64,000 bases of DNA, from the NCBI GenBank assembly GCA_022829145.1, contig CM040750.1, forward strand, positions 6,448,255-6,512,254, written 5' to 3'. Source of the stretch: Albula goreensis (Eukaryota; Chordata; Actinopteri; Albuliformes; Albulidae). Shown one piece after another: positions 27,301 to 38,400 of this stretch (positions within the stretch are counted from its first letter, which is position 1; the number at the start of each line of letters is the position of its first letter). The notes under the pieces were generated by a model. It saw only the letters and a program-made list of their open reading frames with translations, ran no database searches and was not told the origin of the DNA. The position numbers and the translations under genes were made by a program.

Positions 27301-30300
27301 AAAAGACAACCATTGACCTTTACATTTCCCATCGTGACCTGTGTAAAACATTCAACGGGTATCAATTAAAATGCTAATACGAATAGGACGGCACATGTTC
27401 TGAAACTGTATCTTTCTACCAAGCTACAGGTACAAGAAAATGTTACTGCACTTAAAACTGCAGAGGTAGCTTATTCCATATGGAGCACAACATCAGTTGT
27501 TGGATTGCACTACTTGAAACTGAGACACACATCACAACCCTTCTAGCCCTGTGAGGGGCAGCGTTTCCCCTCCAGCCCTGTTGGTGGCAGCGTTGGCTTT
27601 GGGCTGTGATCCTGAAATGCCACACTGTAACCCAGGCTTATCTATTATCTGTGTCTCCTAAATGATGGTGCTGCATATGCGGGCTGCCCTTGATGGCATC
27701 GGGGACAGCGCAGAGAGGAGCCCATCTGCAGGGCTCTGATAACGAGAGGCCTGTCTAATCCGTAACGCCGCAGAGATGAAAAGCTCCCTCGACTCTCAGG
27801 CCAAACAATGGGCCGATCACAGGGTTACTGCTCCGTCGCTCGTCTGCCTGAGGCCCGCGGCGCAGCGGTCGTGCTCGCTGGAACCTCATGGTGTACAAGC
27901 CCTGATCTCACAAGCAATAAGAGCCAGATCAATGGCATCACAGCGAATCAAATTCGCAAGCCCCTCCTCTAACGCCAAACCCCACCCTCCCACCACCACC
28001 CCAGCCAATCACACACATGCACTCACCTCTGGTGCTGGTGGCCAGGTCAGCCACTTTCTGAAACGCGTCCAGGAAAGCCGCGGCGGCAGCCACCGTTGTC
28101 CTGCAACACAGGCAGCACATCTGGTCATAATCTCACACACATTAGCATGCTACGGCTCAAGCGTAACCGCACTCATTTGCTCAGGTCAAACACGGCTCCA
28201 ACAGTTACCGGAGCTCCTTGGTTCACAGAACGTGGGCTATTGTGGTTACTCCTTAACTATGTTATTGCTGGGGAAGTGCATTTATTTTGTCTGACTGCTG
28301 CAGAAGTTTTCACAGACGTACTTCATGCATTAAAGATGACAAGTCCATCCACAGTCTCACTGAGGATTCAACAATAGCATTTTTGTGCTATGCACACTCA
28401 AGATACAGCTCTGAAAACAGGTCTAACTCACTATAGCTGTCAGACTGTAAACGAATCTCTCATGTCCTGGTATGTTTAAATGAAGAACATGATACTGCAT
28501 TCCTAATCTCTACAATAAATAATAAAATACAATGGTCTAATTTTTCAAGACTGCTTACATCCAAATGTTGGACGTGCACAACGTATTAGAGATCTAAATG
28601 AAAGCTAACATCCCTGGAGTTTGTGGAAAATCATTACACAGAGACAAGTGAATGTTTATTTTGGTCAGCGCTAGCGTGCAAACAGGTTATAATGTTTTGT
28701 TATGCCAAAACATATGCGGAGTTTATCTGTGCAAATGGATAACATAAAAGGCAAACAGAGGTCACACAGAAATACGAATGTGTGTATGTTTTTCACCTGA
28801 CAAAATAAGATATAGGGACAACCCTACAGATTCGTTCTGTCTGTGTTGAAAAGAAAACACTTTAAATGAGCTCTATAATGAAGGTTATGTTTGTTCCCAG
28901 TTTAACGTGGAATATTCATTAGATACAAGGGTGTTCCCTGCCCTGACAGAGAACGGACACCACATGTAGAAAGACAGGAGAGGTCTTACAAACATTCCTG
29001 TCTATTTAAAGGCCTCTCTGAGTTAAACAGAGGACCCTGCGGACATCGGCTCTCTCCCTCACACTTGACATACTGTTCAAGAAAACACAGTACCACAGGG
29101 GCAGATACTGAACTCCATCTAAATCCAGGCACTCTTACAAACAGAAATCCGTTATGTTTGACTCCCATTCTTGCCAGGCACTGTGGATGTCTTATGGACA
29201 TTTATAAGGCAATTTAGTATAGGAGAAAACAACAGTTGCAGAAAGCACCAAGCAGAATATCTCCAAGCCCTTTCTTCTCAAAAGGAAACCATGAATATTC
29301 CCTGGCAGACAGGACCATTCCAAGAGAGTGATGACAACAACGGGATACATTTCTCCTTGAAATTCTGGATTTTATTCCAGTTTATCTGGTCATAACCCTT
29401 CACAAAGTACTCAGGAGAATCATGATTTCCTTCACTTTTGGGGTTCATATGGGCTAGGCTGATCCTTAGCTGGCTGTGCTCTGAGCTAACACATGCTGTC
29501 ATGTGTGAGTGGGGGAGCAGTGCTATCATCCTGTAATTTAGGGGTTACAGTCTTACCCCAGAGTGAAGACATGTGATGCATCCTGTAATTTGGGGGTTAC
29601 AGTGTTACCCCAAAGTGAGGACATGTGTTGTTACAGGCATGTATGATGACAGATCGACTTTAGTGGAAAAAAAAATCTGGTCAGAAAAAAAAGGACAAAA
29701 ATACTGAGCTAGCCCCACATTTTGCCACAAAAGCCATAACGACAAAAACTGGACTATAATTAGGGAACTTCCAAGACTGCAGGGGAAGAGGAGGGCAAAA
29801 TTACAGGGCCAAACTCTCTGGCCTTCATTAGAGACTTCCAACGAGAAGACTTCCAATGAGCTCTACAGAGATCACAGCCTTCCATAATGCGATCCTTTCA
29901 GTGACAGCGGCTATGTACATCAGACTGAAAGCAGTCACCCAAACACAGGGTCACTCCAACACAGGGTCACCCAAACACAGGGTCACCTCACACAGAGGGT
30001 CACGCTAACACAGGATCACTCTATCACAGGCTCGATCCAAAAGGTCGCCCCAAACACAGGGTCAACCCCTCATAGGGTCAAACACAGGTTCAACCCAATA
30101 CAAGAGGTCTGCGCTCAGCATGCAGTGACTGAAGAGAAGGGGCGTTCCCTTTACAGGGAATAACTATAAAAGTGAAATGGGTCTAATGGCTGGGAGGCCT
30201 TAATTCCTAGTGTTGCGGTCGCCCAGCAGGTATGGGCACAATCAACAATTGTGTTGGCATTAGGGTTGACTCAGTATCACCACACATAGACTACATTATA

Positions 30301-33300
30301 TAAGCATCTAGTGAGACAGGAACGTGGTTGCCCCTATAAAACTGTAAAATATTAGCTACATGAGAGTCTGATACAATCCAGCCTGGCACTTTCACTTTCA
30401 GCTGATATGCATCTCACACAATGCTCTACCTGTTCCACACCATCTTTTGAGCTGATCTCATCTGTGACCATAAACCCCATCAGAACGCCATCTGCTTGTG
30501 AATGAATGCGAGATCCCTCAGCTAGGTGCTGCAGGCTCTCAGTACCTTGAGCCTGGTGCATGGGTATTTACTCTCCTTTGCTGGAAAATGCTTGCGCTAA
30601 AAGTTGACGGACGCTTACAGAGCCAGTGTACATCTTTGGAGGTAAAATACTGGTTTGCTCTCTGTGGTGGACAGCGATATGGAAACAAGACTAAGGTGCC
30701 TAGACTGGATTAAGCACGAAGTGTTTAAGGAAGAAATGTTTACCTGCACTATATTAAATGGATTTTAAGAATCGTGCTTCTGTTATGCATTTATGGGTTA
30801 CGGGCCAACTTGCCACCACATCTAAAGCTGGCGATGCTCACTGCCTAGGAGGCTGTGTTTAGGTGTCTCCCGATTGATCTAAGATATGGACAAGGAACTT
30901 ATGAGCTTGAATGTAAAAAAGATTTGGTCTGACAGGTACATTTGTTTTTGACCATAATGTCAAAGGACTGACTGTCTTCTGTTGTTTTACAGGAGTCACT
31001 TTTGAAGAATAAAACTGGAAGGATTCTGATGCATAAAACCTCATCTCCAGGCAATGATGCTTTTGAGACAGAAACAGCTGGAATTCCAAAATTCCACGCT
31101 CCTTCAATCCACGTCTGACAACAGTGCTGTTTGCAGTCACAAGTCAGCTCATTTCTATGTGGAAAAAGACATAAAGCACAGCCTGGCTAGCACAAAACTC
31201 CATGTACATACAGAGACATAAAGCACAGCCTGGCTAGCACTGAACCCTGAGTATATGCAGAGACCTCAAGCACAGCCTGGCTAGCACAGAACATAGACTC
31301 TTGTTCAGCTGCTTTTCTTTGGCCTCAAGGCAGGGCTGTGCTGGTTAGATATCCACAGTTCAAAAAGAACAAATTAGGATCTATGTTGTACCAAAGCACC
31401 ACCCCACCAAACCAGAGTCACATTCTAAATGTTCCTCATCTGGAATGATTCAACTTGTTTGTCAGATGCTAATCCTAAATCAGCAGTAGGAAGTGGCAGT
31501 GATTTTTCCACTTCTTTATCTGACTGCCTGGCCAAAAAAACATTCCCGATTCTCTATGTAATACGGAATACCACAACTACTAGCTAGCTTGCTAAAGCTC
31601 ACTAACTCATTAGCCACCTGTATGCTGTTTTTTTGGGTATTCCTATTGGGTAGATGGTCATTTTTAACCATACTGTAATGAGCTGAAAGCAGTTTAGCCA
31701 GACCAGTATGTAGTTAGTGAAATCCTTGAAGTGTATCGTTGGTCTTGTGTCACCGCCAGGCTACCTAAATCATGCCATCACTCAGTAATCTAGTCCTTAA
31801 AAAAAATCTTGTCATTATTGAATTGATAAGCTTGAACACAGAAATACCAGTAACAAGAATGAGCTGACAGTAGAATTTGAATAAAATTGTAATTATAGTG
31901 ATTAGAATATAAACAGAATCCCCAGAATAAAATTATAATTATAGTGATTGTATTACACATATAGTCATAGGTTTTATTATTGAATGCCATATTGACAAAA
32001 AGTTTGTTTACTTTGTAATTGGACCTGTAAAACCTGCACCAGCAAAGAGACAGTTCAATTAACTTTGATCTGGACCATCATTCACTTGCCACAGACCTGT
32101 GCATTAGCCACCCCACCAGGGGACAGTGTGTCTTTCATTAACACAGCCTGAAAATGTTAGCATGTTAGCACGTTAAAATAATGGTCCACCTGCAGAGACA
32201 TGCACGGGTAGCCCTCCTTACCGGAGCTGTGACTGCAGCTTCCCAGCCTTGCTGATGAAGTCCTCCCAGATTGGATAGCTGCTCTGTGGGTGGGGGTGGG
32301 CGTGGGGCAGGGGGCAGGGGGAGAAAAAGAAACATTTCATAACAGTCCACAGTAGTTCTCCCTACCTCCCGGGCCAAACACTGCTCAACTAATACCCAGG
32401 TCATTGGCTGGTGATAGCCTTGACTTATTCTCAAGCATAACATGAACAACGGGAAATATTTAACGACTTCTGATCAGTTTAACCAGATAAGTGACAGATC
32501 TGTTTGACAGCAGATCATGCATTGTAGGATAAAAGTCACTCATGACTCCAGTGATTAGGTACATTGTGATGTTCTGAAAGGCCCAATCAATTAATTCCAA
32601 GAGCATTCTAAATGAGAGTGACATTCTGATGAGTGTTGTGTGCCCTGTGGGATACTGGAACTTACATTTTTCATAATAATAACCAATCTACAAGATCAAC
32701 TAATGCTATATTTATATGTCACAGGACAGGTTAAATGACTATCAGTGCGATATTCAAACCTACCCAAAACATGACTGGTGCATGGGCTTGTCTGGTAGTA
32801 TTTAACACACAGTAGAAAAACAAAGGCTGTTCGTCATATATCTACTTGCTGCAGCATGAATATTTCAAGAGCTGGGAGGAACTGCCCTCAGGCGAGATCC
32901 TCCCCACAATCCCAGGAACAATAATCTGACGTCAGGTCAAGCAATATACAAACATAATGTTTTGATGGTTACGTTAATTAGCTCTATTTCGAGAGCTTAA
33001 ACACGCCTTACTCAACGGTTACCGTAATTTTGACAGATGACGTAGAAATTTAAACCAACTGAGAGGCGCTAATATCTTCCTAATTCTTAAAACAATTGTG
33101 TGACTATTTGGCAGACAAACAAATACGCCCGACTACGACATCCGTCTCCAGAGGGGCGTGACTCATATTCGCTTTGGTTACATGAAAATACAGGTAGGCA
33201 AATGTGTTAATGCTGACGTACTGAAATGGTGATGAAAAGGGATTGTGCACCAGGATTTGATCAGAGCAGAGGACACCCCAGTGACGGGGGAATTTCATCA

Positions 33301-34784
33301 TACATACAGCAAAGGCTGCACCACTACTCGGCCCACAAAACAAACACACTGTAGCAAGTGACGTCACACATTTCACCTTAGTTCTAAATCTCGCTCGCGT
33401 GAGTTTGCATCACGTGTTTTCTCTCTGTTAGTTCTCCGTGCATAACCCACACTCACCCGAAAACCAGCACTGCCTTTACATTCGCCTGTACTACCTAGTG
33501 GACTTACCTATATTGTAGTTACATTTTGATTTATTTCTACATATTAGTGTAGAGGAAACCGTAAGTCCAAGCTGACTGCCCAAAATAACTTTCTTTGTGT
33601 AATATCCCCTGTAGTGTAAACCTTTTGAAATAGTGAAACAATAGTGAAATTAGGAGATATTAATGACCTTGCAAGACAAATTATAGTTAAAGAAATCAGT
33701 CAACATTTCCATTCGTTACACTAGAGATTAATATTCTAGGGGCTATAGCTATATTGGCTGTGACCTTAAAGGTCAGCTGCGAATTCCAACATTCCATGTC
33801 TTCAGGGCAGGTGTTTAAAACGCAAAGGTTGTGAAATACTATATATCTGTGTTAACATATTTGTGCAAAAGCTTAATCCTTGAACTCTGCACTTGCCTGG
33901 TAGACAAACCCAGCTCTTCGTGAAATTTTGCTTTCCTTTGTTATTTGCAGTTAAAAAGGTGCTGCAATTGATACGCTGCTGCGGTAAACAGCTGTCATTC
34001 CTGTACTTCAACTGCTTGTTTGGCTGAAGAAGTAATACTCTCTGAAATTAGGAAACTTGATCGTATCTTTTCAGTTTACCTTGATGTTTTGAGCAAAATA
34101 CAGAGTCTCGCGTAGAGAATGCTGTTTATTTTAAAGCTGATAAAACGTCATTGTGCATCACATGCGTATTACAGAATTTCTCTCGAGAAAGGTAGTCTGA
34201 GAGATATTCTTGTTCAACACAACTGGCCTGTTAATGCATACACAGAAAAAAGGCGTATTACCTACGTTACCAATATGCCTACCGTTATAGCCATTAAAGG
34301 CGTTTCTAGTAAGATGTTCGACCTTACCTATTTACAAGTAACCAACTAATAACCAAGCTGTTCATACACGCACTGACCTAACCTTACCTTATATTAAAAT
34401 AAATGTTGAAATTGTGGGCTACAAGGGTTACATGTATATTTTTCACCGTGCGTCATTCGCCACGATAATTAAGAAGCAACATAACAAAGAATTATCAAAT
34501 CCCATTCTAGCTAGAAATGTATAAATTATCAACTAGACAGCCTCTATTAAGCTAACACATATCATTGCCAGTGAATGAGTTTATTAGGTAGCTAGCAATG
34601 ATGGGCATAGCTGACCAGCTATTGGCAAAAGAAAATCATTGAGTAAAACAAATTTTCAGGTGCACGTATTAATATTACTTAAAACACTCTGGCATACAAT
34701 GATATTCCTTACCTTCATATCGCTGATCACGCTTTGAAAAAGTCCTCCAAGAGCACTGCATTCTTTTTCAATTACAGCCTCCAT
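1127..34784 (-). CDS. mtss1: mtss1-like I-BAR protein, 5' part of gene (6 coding exons; 3' end outside window)
   Basis: This is the N-terminal part of an MTSS (missing in metastasis) protein, which binds PI(4,5)P2-rich membrane through an I-BAR/IMD domain, bends it outward, and links it to actin through a C-terminal WH2 motif. The spliced model is 34784-34713, 32283-32222, 28100-28027, 3089-3005, 1965-1874 and 1201-1127. It gives 153 continuous residues starting MEAVIEKECSALGGLFQ. Recognisable MTSS stretches follow: YPIWEDF, FLDAFQKVAD, ALTRMCMRHRSIEAKLRQ, DCLINPLQEQMEEWK, LDKDHAKEYKKARQEIKKK. All introns are GT-AG and every phase matches. The N-terminus and lysine-rich helix resemble MTSS1 more than MTSS2, but this rests on remembered family sequences, so the paralogue (including fish duplicates) is not settled. 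The second half of the I-BAR domain, the serine-rich region and WH2 lie beyond position 1. Possible oddities are RGANT and VADLATSTRG, which differ from the human forms I recall. Confidence 0.93.
1432..1482. repeat. (TG)n microsatellite in mtss1 intron 5
   Basis: About 25 uninterrupted TG dinucleotides on the plus strand, hence (CA)n in the mtss1 pre-mRNA, about 230 nt upstream of the exon 6 acceptor. Confidence 0.97.
1483..1835. repeat. Degenerate GT-rich tandem repeat
   Basis: The phrase GTGTTCAGGGCTGTG recurs about ten times with irregular spacing between GT-rich spacers. It gives long spurious open frames in several frames; none is a gene. It fills most of mtss1 intron 5. Confidence 0.8.
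1874..1965 (-). CDS. mtss1: mtss1 coding exon 5
   Basis: It encodes AFIDCLINPLQEQMEEWKRG then ANTLDKDHAK. Acceptor attcttag, donor gtgcag, phase 1. The donor is weaker than the others (gtgcag instead of gtragt). The INPLQEQMEEWK and LDKDHAK blocks are strongly characteristic of MTSS proteins. Confidence 0.92.
2239..2410. repeat. 29-bp tandem repeat, about 6 diverged copies
   Basis: The unit resembles CGGGCTATCCACGCTATGCT followed by AACTAATAA. Copies differ by several substitutions each, so the array is old. It lies in mtss1 intron 4. Confidence 0.85.
3005..3089 (-). CDS. mtss1: mtss1 coding exon 4
   Basis: It encodes GTRDIGSALTRMCMRHRSIE then AKLRQLS, central helix of the I-BAR domain. The acceptor is tgttgcag. 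The donor lies in a tandem GTGT: only cutting after TCAGT (gtaaac) keeps frame with exon 5, giving a valine codon across the junction. A cut two bases earlier would shift the frame. Confidence 0.92.
3255..3320. repeat. (CA)n microsatellite upstream of mtss1 exon 4
   Basis: About 33 pure CA units, preceded at 3120-3250 by degenerate CA/CATA repeats. In the pre-mRNA this is (UG)n ending about 165 nt before the exon 4 acceptor. Confidence 0.97.
3690..3925. repeat. Degenerate ~35-bp tandem repeat
   Basis: The phrase CCACTGCAAAATACTGCTCC recurs about six or seven times with substitutions and length changes. Old, weakly periodic. Confidence 0.55.
5529..5625. repeat. 33-bp tandem repeat, 3 copies
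   Basis: The unit begins CAGTATTCACTGAGAGCTAT and ends ACACAAAAGCTAA. The first two copies start at 5529 and 5562 and are nearly identical; the third is diverged. Confidence 0.9.
6725..7466. repeat. 28-bp minisatellite, about 26 copies
   Basis: The unit is ACCAGCTCAGAGCACACTGG then TGACCAAC. Two variant types occur: CACACTGGTGACCAACACCAG with CTCAGAG, and CACAATGGAGACCAATACCAG with CTAAGAG. In the right half they tend to alternate, giving an imperfect 56-bp higher-order unit. The open frames in it are produced by the repeat. Confidence 0.97.
16006..16034. repeat. G-rich tract
   Basis: Almost pure G over 28 bases on the plus strand, broken by two C and one A. It has quadruplex-forming potential; on the mtss1 transcript strand it is C-rich. 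Confidence 0.85.
18310..18505 (-). mobile_element. tRNA-derived SINE fragment (teleost type)
   Basis: Read on the minus strand it has a head GGGGCAGCCTGTTG, a pol III B-box-like GGTGGTTCAAGCCTC, and a tail AAGTCACTTTGGATAAATGC. The tail is a motif widespread in fish SINEs. The A-box part seems shortened. It shares the stretch ATTGGCC..TTGGTTAG.CTAATCA and the tail with the copy at about 61.7-61.86 kb. The exact family name is not certain. Confidence 0.75.
24002..24290. repeat. 22-bp minisatellite, about 13 copies
   Basis: The unit is GAGCTCTGAGGAGATACAGC then AA. Copies differ at one to three sites. Because 22 is not a multiple of 3, reading cycles through three frames, yet all stay open on the minus strand. 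It is not a gene. Confidence 0.97.
24793..24960. repeat. 40-bp tandem repeat, 4 copies
   Basis: The unit is built on ACTCCCATGTCAAACGCACA then GGAGACGCGCTGTAGCACAC. Copies begin about 24801, 24841, 24881 and 24923. Confidence 0.9.
26528..26965. repeat. 26-bp minisatellite with 182-bp internal duplication
   Basis: The unit is CAAGAGTTACCATAGACTGC then AGAAAA, about 16 copies. A distinctive block of variant units (starting TGCAAAAAACAAGATTTACC at 26556) recurs at 26738, exactly 182 bp or seven units later. So a seven-unit block was duplicated as a whole. Confidence 0.95.
28027..28100 (-). CDS. mtss1: mtss1 coding exon 3
   Basis: It encodes TTVAAAAAFLDAFQKVADLA then TSTR, after completing the split arginine codon. 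Acceptor gtgttgcag, donor gtgagt, leaving phase 1 (glycine). The run of five alanines is coded by GCT/GCC/GCG codons. Confidence 0.92.
29935..30110. repeat. Degenerate ~17-bp tandem repeat
   Basis: AACACAGGGTCACYCCA recurs about ten times with indels and substitutions. Confidence 0.75.
31165..31295. repeat. 47-bp tandem repeat, 3 copies
   Basis: Each copy carries AAGCACAGCCTGGCTAGCAC followed by a variable half and CAGAGAC. Copies start near 31171, 31218 and 31265. Confidence 0.88.
32222..32283 (-). CDS. mtss1: mtss1 coding exon 2
   Basis: It encodes SSYPIWEDFISKAGKLQSQL plus two bases of an arginine codon (CG|G). The acceptor is cccacag and the donor gtaagg, phase 2. YPxWEDF is a hallmark of helix 1 in MTSS I-BAR domains. 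Confidence 0.92.
32284..34712 (-). other. mtss1 intron 1
   Basis: Phase 0 intron with donor gtaagg and acceptor cccacag. No gene or clear repeat is recognised. It is AT-rich and largely free of tandem repeats. Confidence 0.8.
34713..34784 (-). CDS. mtss1: mtss1 coding exon 1
   Basis: It encodes 24 residues, MEAVIEKECSALGGLFQ then SVISDMK, the start of the I-BAR domain. The ATG (34784-34782) has A at -3 and G at +4, a good vertebrate context, and matches the family start. The donor is AAG|gtaagg, phase 0. Confidence 0.93.
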
Positions 34785-35400
34785 TTTCCCACTAAAACAA
34801 CCTGGATTGATTAGGTAGCTAGCTAACCTTAGTTAGCCTTTGCTAGTAAACTAACGTTAGCTGCTTTAAAACTCGATCAGGTTCTGTCGGTTTCTTAAAA
34901 ATATCAACAGACAGGGAATCAAATAAACCATTTGTTCTCTCCCATCAATGAGAGGGTATACTCTCTGTTATTCAGGCACTGAAGCAAAATCCTCAGTGCA
35001 GCTTTCCCAAACAAGCGATAAAGAAATAGAGAGCGTTTATATTTAAAAACCACTTTCTTCTCCGCACTGGAACGCGGTCCATGATTTCCTTGTGCTCATA
35101 CCGAAAAGCGATACGAGAACCAAAACACTACCGAAATCCCCAATAAAAAGCGTCAACAGTGTGAACAAAACCAACAAAAATTCCAGCGGAGTTCTCCCAG
35201 CTGCTTTCGCATAACACTCAATCCACCGCAGCTGACTAGGAAACAAGGCTTCAAACACTGCGCGTTCGTGGACTCCAGGCGCGCTCCCGACTCGCCCCTC
35301 CTCTGAAATTGCAAACATTACTGAGGTGCTTTTCGTCGCTGGAAGAAATTTTGTCACTCTCTTGCTGTAAAAAACACGTTGATAATAAAATATTTATAAT
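34785..35400 (-). promoter_or_regulatory. mtss1 5' UTR and probable proximal promoter
   Basis: This lies directly upstream of the mtss1 ATG. The part at 35050-35350 is clearly richer in CpG than its surroundings (GGCGCGCTCCCGACTCGCC, GCGCGTTCGTGG), as for many vertebrate promoters. The transcription start cannot be placed by eye, and no convincing TATA box is seen. It contains the upstream ORF at 35043-35318 if the transcript starts that far out. Confidence 0.5.
35043..35318 (-). other. Possible upstream ORF in the mtss1 leader (91 codons)
   Basis: An ATG at 35318-35316 (G at -3, T at +4) opens 91 codons, ending 258 nt before the mtss1 start codon. The product would have a hydrophobic stretch (LEFLLVLFTLLTLFIGDFG) followed by LVLVSLFG, like a membrane segment. 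The frame is also open upstream to 35357, but that adds only a GTG. Nothing recognised by family. Whether this is within the transcript is unknown; it may be chance in a CpG-rich region. Confidence 0.25.
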
Positions 35401-38400
35401 GAGTTTCAGTTCATTACAACATGCATGGAAAACCTGACTATAAAACCAGATTCACATTAATTGCGACCTGCACATGCGTGCTGTAAAAACACAACCGTCT
35501 GAGAGCCTGAGGTCTTAAACACCGTTCGTCAGAAAACACTGCCCTGACCCATCAGGTGTATGTAACGGTGCAATTGCACCAACTCACGATTTGGCGTGAA
35601 TGTCACGCTTTCAGCCTCGATCTCACTCTCTCACACACAAAAATGTCACGTTATTTAACGTTTTCTTTTGGATCTACATAGTCCTGGATGCTTCGTCATT
35701 TTAACCGCCTGGAAAGCCGTGTCACACAGTATTAAATAGGTAAAATACCGCTCATACGATAATTTAGTTTTGATGACGCAGATGTTAATTGGAGTATTTT
35801 CCCTTGTGCTTGATGATCATATGAATTGTACAAGAGACGCCCAAACGACAAGCACTATGAGACTGTTTTGGATTTTTACATATTTTATTTTTAATACTCT
35901 AATTGGTAACATTAACTAGCAAGCTAGACAGGGTGTAGTTATACCTTTGTCTGTAGAACATATGCTAAGATAAGTTAGAGTATCGATTTCTAAACGTAAT
36001 GGAGGATTATATGATTAGCCCACTAGCCAGGCTATCCTTAGTTACACAGAATGTGGAAAAATTCACTTCAGTAAACGAACCCTCTAAACTATTTCAAGGA
36101 GACTGAAGGACAGTTGACCGAATCAGAGGGGCTTGTCAGGTATCAATAATTATAGTTACACATTCTATCTAACTTCAACATTAAACATAAGCAAAGTACT
36201 GCAAAGGAGATCTTAAACCTAATAAAAAATAATAGTTATGGCAGGCTCTCAGGGTGTACAGAGAACATTCAGTCAGTGCCGCCTAAAGCCACTAACAGAA
36301 TTATCCTGTTCATGCTCTTTGATCTGACACAAGTTAAGAAAGCAGAATTCAGATTTTTATATGCAATATTAATGAAACTAGGACGCCTAGTGGCTATGCA
36401 TATTATTTAAACCTGCACTATGGTGCAAGATACTGTTCATTGCAGTCAGCGCAGAACACTGGAGAACTACATGAGGTAACTTTGTTCTGATTTGCGTACT
36501 GCATTGACAGCCATAGCCTTGCCTACTTCCTCCTGACAGCTGGGGGCCCATTGTTACCTCGGGCACAGGCTACACATTTAAACAATACAAACAGAACCAT
36601 TCGTTCTCTTTTATGCGCCAGGTCGCAAATTTCTCCGGCAGGTTGGACTCGTTAGAGTCCTAAAATGCTTATTTTCAAAACAGCATGTTGCAGCTTGCTT
36701 GGAAATAATGACATCCAGTCCTTTTTATGTTGAATTGTTCAACCCTTAGCCTCTCCACAACCACTAGATACCCAGAGCCAACTGACACGTCCCCGTGAGA
36801 AAGCAATAGCTAGAGGTGTCATTTTTAAAGCGTTCATACGGCCGGATTAGATCCTAAATTCGACAAATCTGATCTTTAATTAAAAGCAACGCACAAACTC
36901 GAAATGTAGTACGAAGATAATCTACTACTTATCCATACACGAACTCCATACTGTGTTTGAGCTGTTTCTCTTGACTTTCCAGCTGTGTTGCATGAGACAA
37001 GGTTTTCTTGATCTCTCAAATGATGTTATATTGGAATAAATATGAATTGATTGGCAAGTGAACATATGTCACAGTGTATAAAATGGCGATAATGTGTGAG
37101 CACTTTAAAACAGGTGGATACTACTTCTAATACAATAAGTATGAATTGTATTAACAAAATACAACAATACAAGGCAGCTATTGCAATAAAGCGATATTAA
37201 CAACTGAGTCAGGCCTACTTTGTGAAACCCAAATTGTTTAACGACTAAAAACGTATTTCAAATCAATTGCACGTTATAACATAACCTTGCAGAAATAATA
37301 GGCCAATGCACATGTTTTAGAGAAATTAAACTTTAAAATCATTAAATTTATAGGACACTATTAAAGAGAATCCCGCCACAGATTCCTATGGTCTACACAG
37401 AAACATATGGTCTGCATACAAGGCGCTTCAAGTACCAGTGATTTAAACGGCCAGAAATGAGGGTCGCTGACCGTTCATGGGGCGCAGGCGGTGCAATTAC
37501 ACCGGAAGCGTGGGAGAGGAAAGTGGGGGAATGGGGAAAGTGGGAGGGCAATAGTAGTCAAGATTAAATTAGCATCTCTTTTACCAAGTTTACAAGCCAA
37601 AGTGGCTCAAGTGGCTGGACCACCGATCTCCACAGCAGACTCCTGTACTTCATTCGGCGGTGGGCGTATTGAACCTTAGCCCTATACTTCCTCCTCTGGT
37701 GTCTTCAAAAGCTTAGCTGTGTACCGACACCAGTCAGCTCTCCCTCCTAAAGTAACATGAACGTTTCATTTAGTTTGAAATTTAAAATTTTTTTTTCACT
37801 TTATGATTTGCAGTAATGGGACACACCATGTGTACACTGTTTTCTTATCATTGGGTGTTGGGGGGATAATGCAGAACGCGGTGCCTTCAGGATGGGTAAA
37901 CCAGCATGTTGGAAATGATTACAGAAAAATAGCATCTGTTCAGCTAAATGGTTGTAGCTAATACATGCCGACACACGAGAATAAAAACCAGGTGGTTTTT
38001 GGCTGCATCCATATTTTAATTTTGCAGAAAATCCTGTCAAGGAATGTCAGTCTAATCAGCAGATGAATGAGATGAACAATATAACACGTATCTTCTCAAA
38101 CTAAACAGCAGTGCTGGCAAATGTTCTAGAGATGGTTGCACTTCTGTCAAATAAAGGTAGCCTGCTCGGCTAGGCTACTTGCGGGAAAAAGGAAAAAACA
38201 TTCAACGTGCAATATTTAACGGTAATCCGCCACCTAGTTCAGTGGAACAGAAGCCTAAACGTGAATTAACCAGGAACTCACCAGACAATGTTGTTTGAGA
38301 ACATTGACAATAAATTAAAGCTGGTTCACGTGCGAAGACGCTAAAGTCTGTTTTTTATTTGCATATTCAGCAGAATTATGTGATTTACGCAACTTTTACA

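Larger units (their letters stand above)
3090..28026 (-). other. mtss1 intron 3 (about 25 kb)
   Basis: The intron is defined by exon 3 donor gtgagt and exon 4 acceptor tgttgcag, with matching phase. Scanning both strands I saw no further convincing exon, RNA gene or retrogene; the longest open frames are repeat-driven or lack family resemblance. It holds the minisatellites and SINE listed separately. Several repeat-free stretches (for example 16.1-16.3, 19.1-19.5 and 21.4-21.8 kb) have the look of conserved non-coding DNA, but this cannot be tested here. Confidence 0.8.
28101..32221 (-). other. mtss1 intron 2
   Basis: Phase 2 intron with donor gtaagg and acceptor gtgttgcag. No other gene seen. 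It includes irregular repeats at 29.94-30.10 kb and a 47-bp tandem repeat at 31.17-31.29 kb. Confidence 0.8.

Noticed and set aside
27776-28294. 172-codon plus-strand frame at 27.8-28.3 kb
   Set aside because: It runs antisense over mtss1 exon 3, whose minus-strand reading is clearly the real one.
35043-35357. 104-residue protein starting at 35357
   Set aside because: The first codon is GTG, not a likely eukaryotic start; only the ATG at 35318 is worth considering, and only as an upstream ORF.
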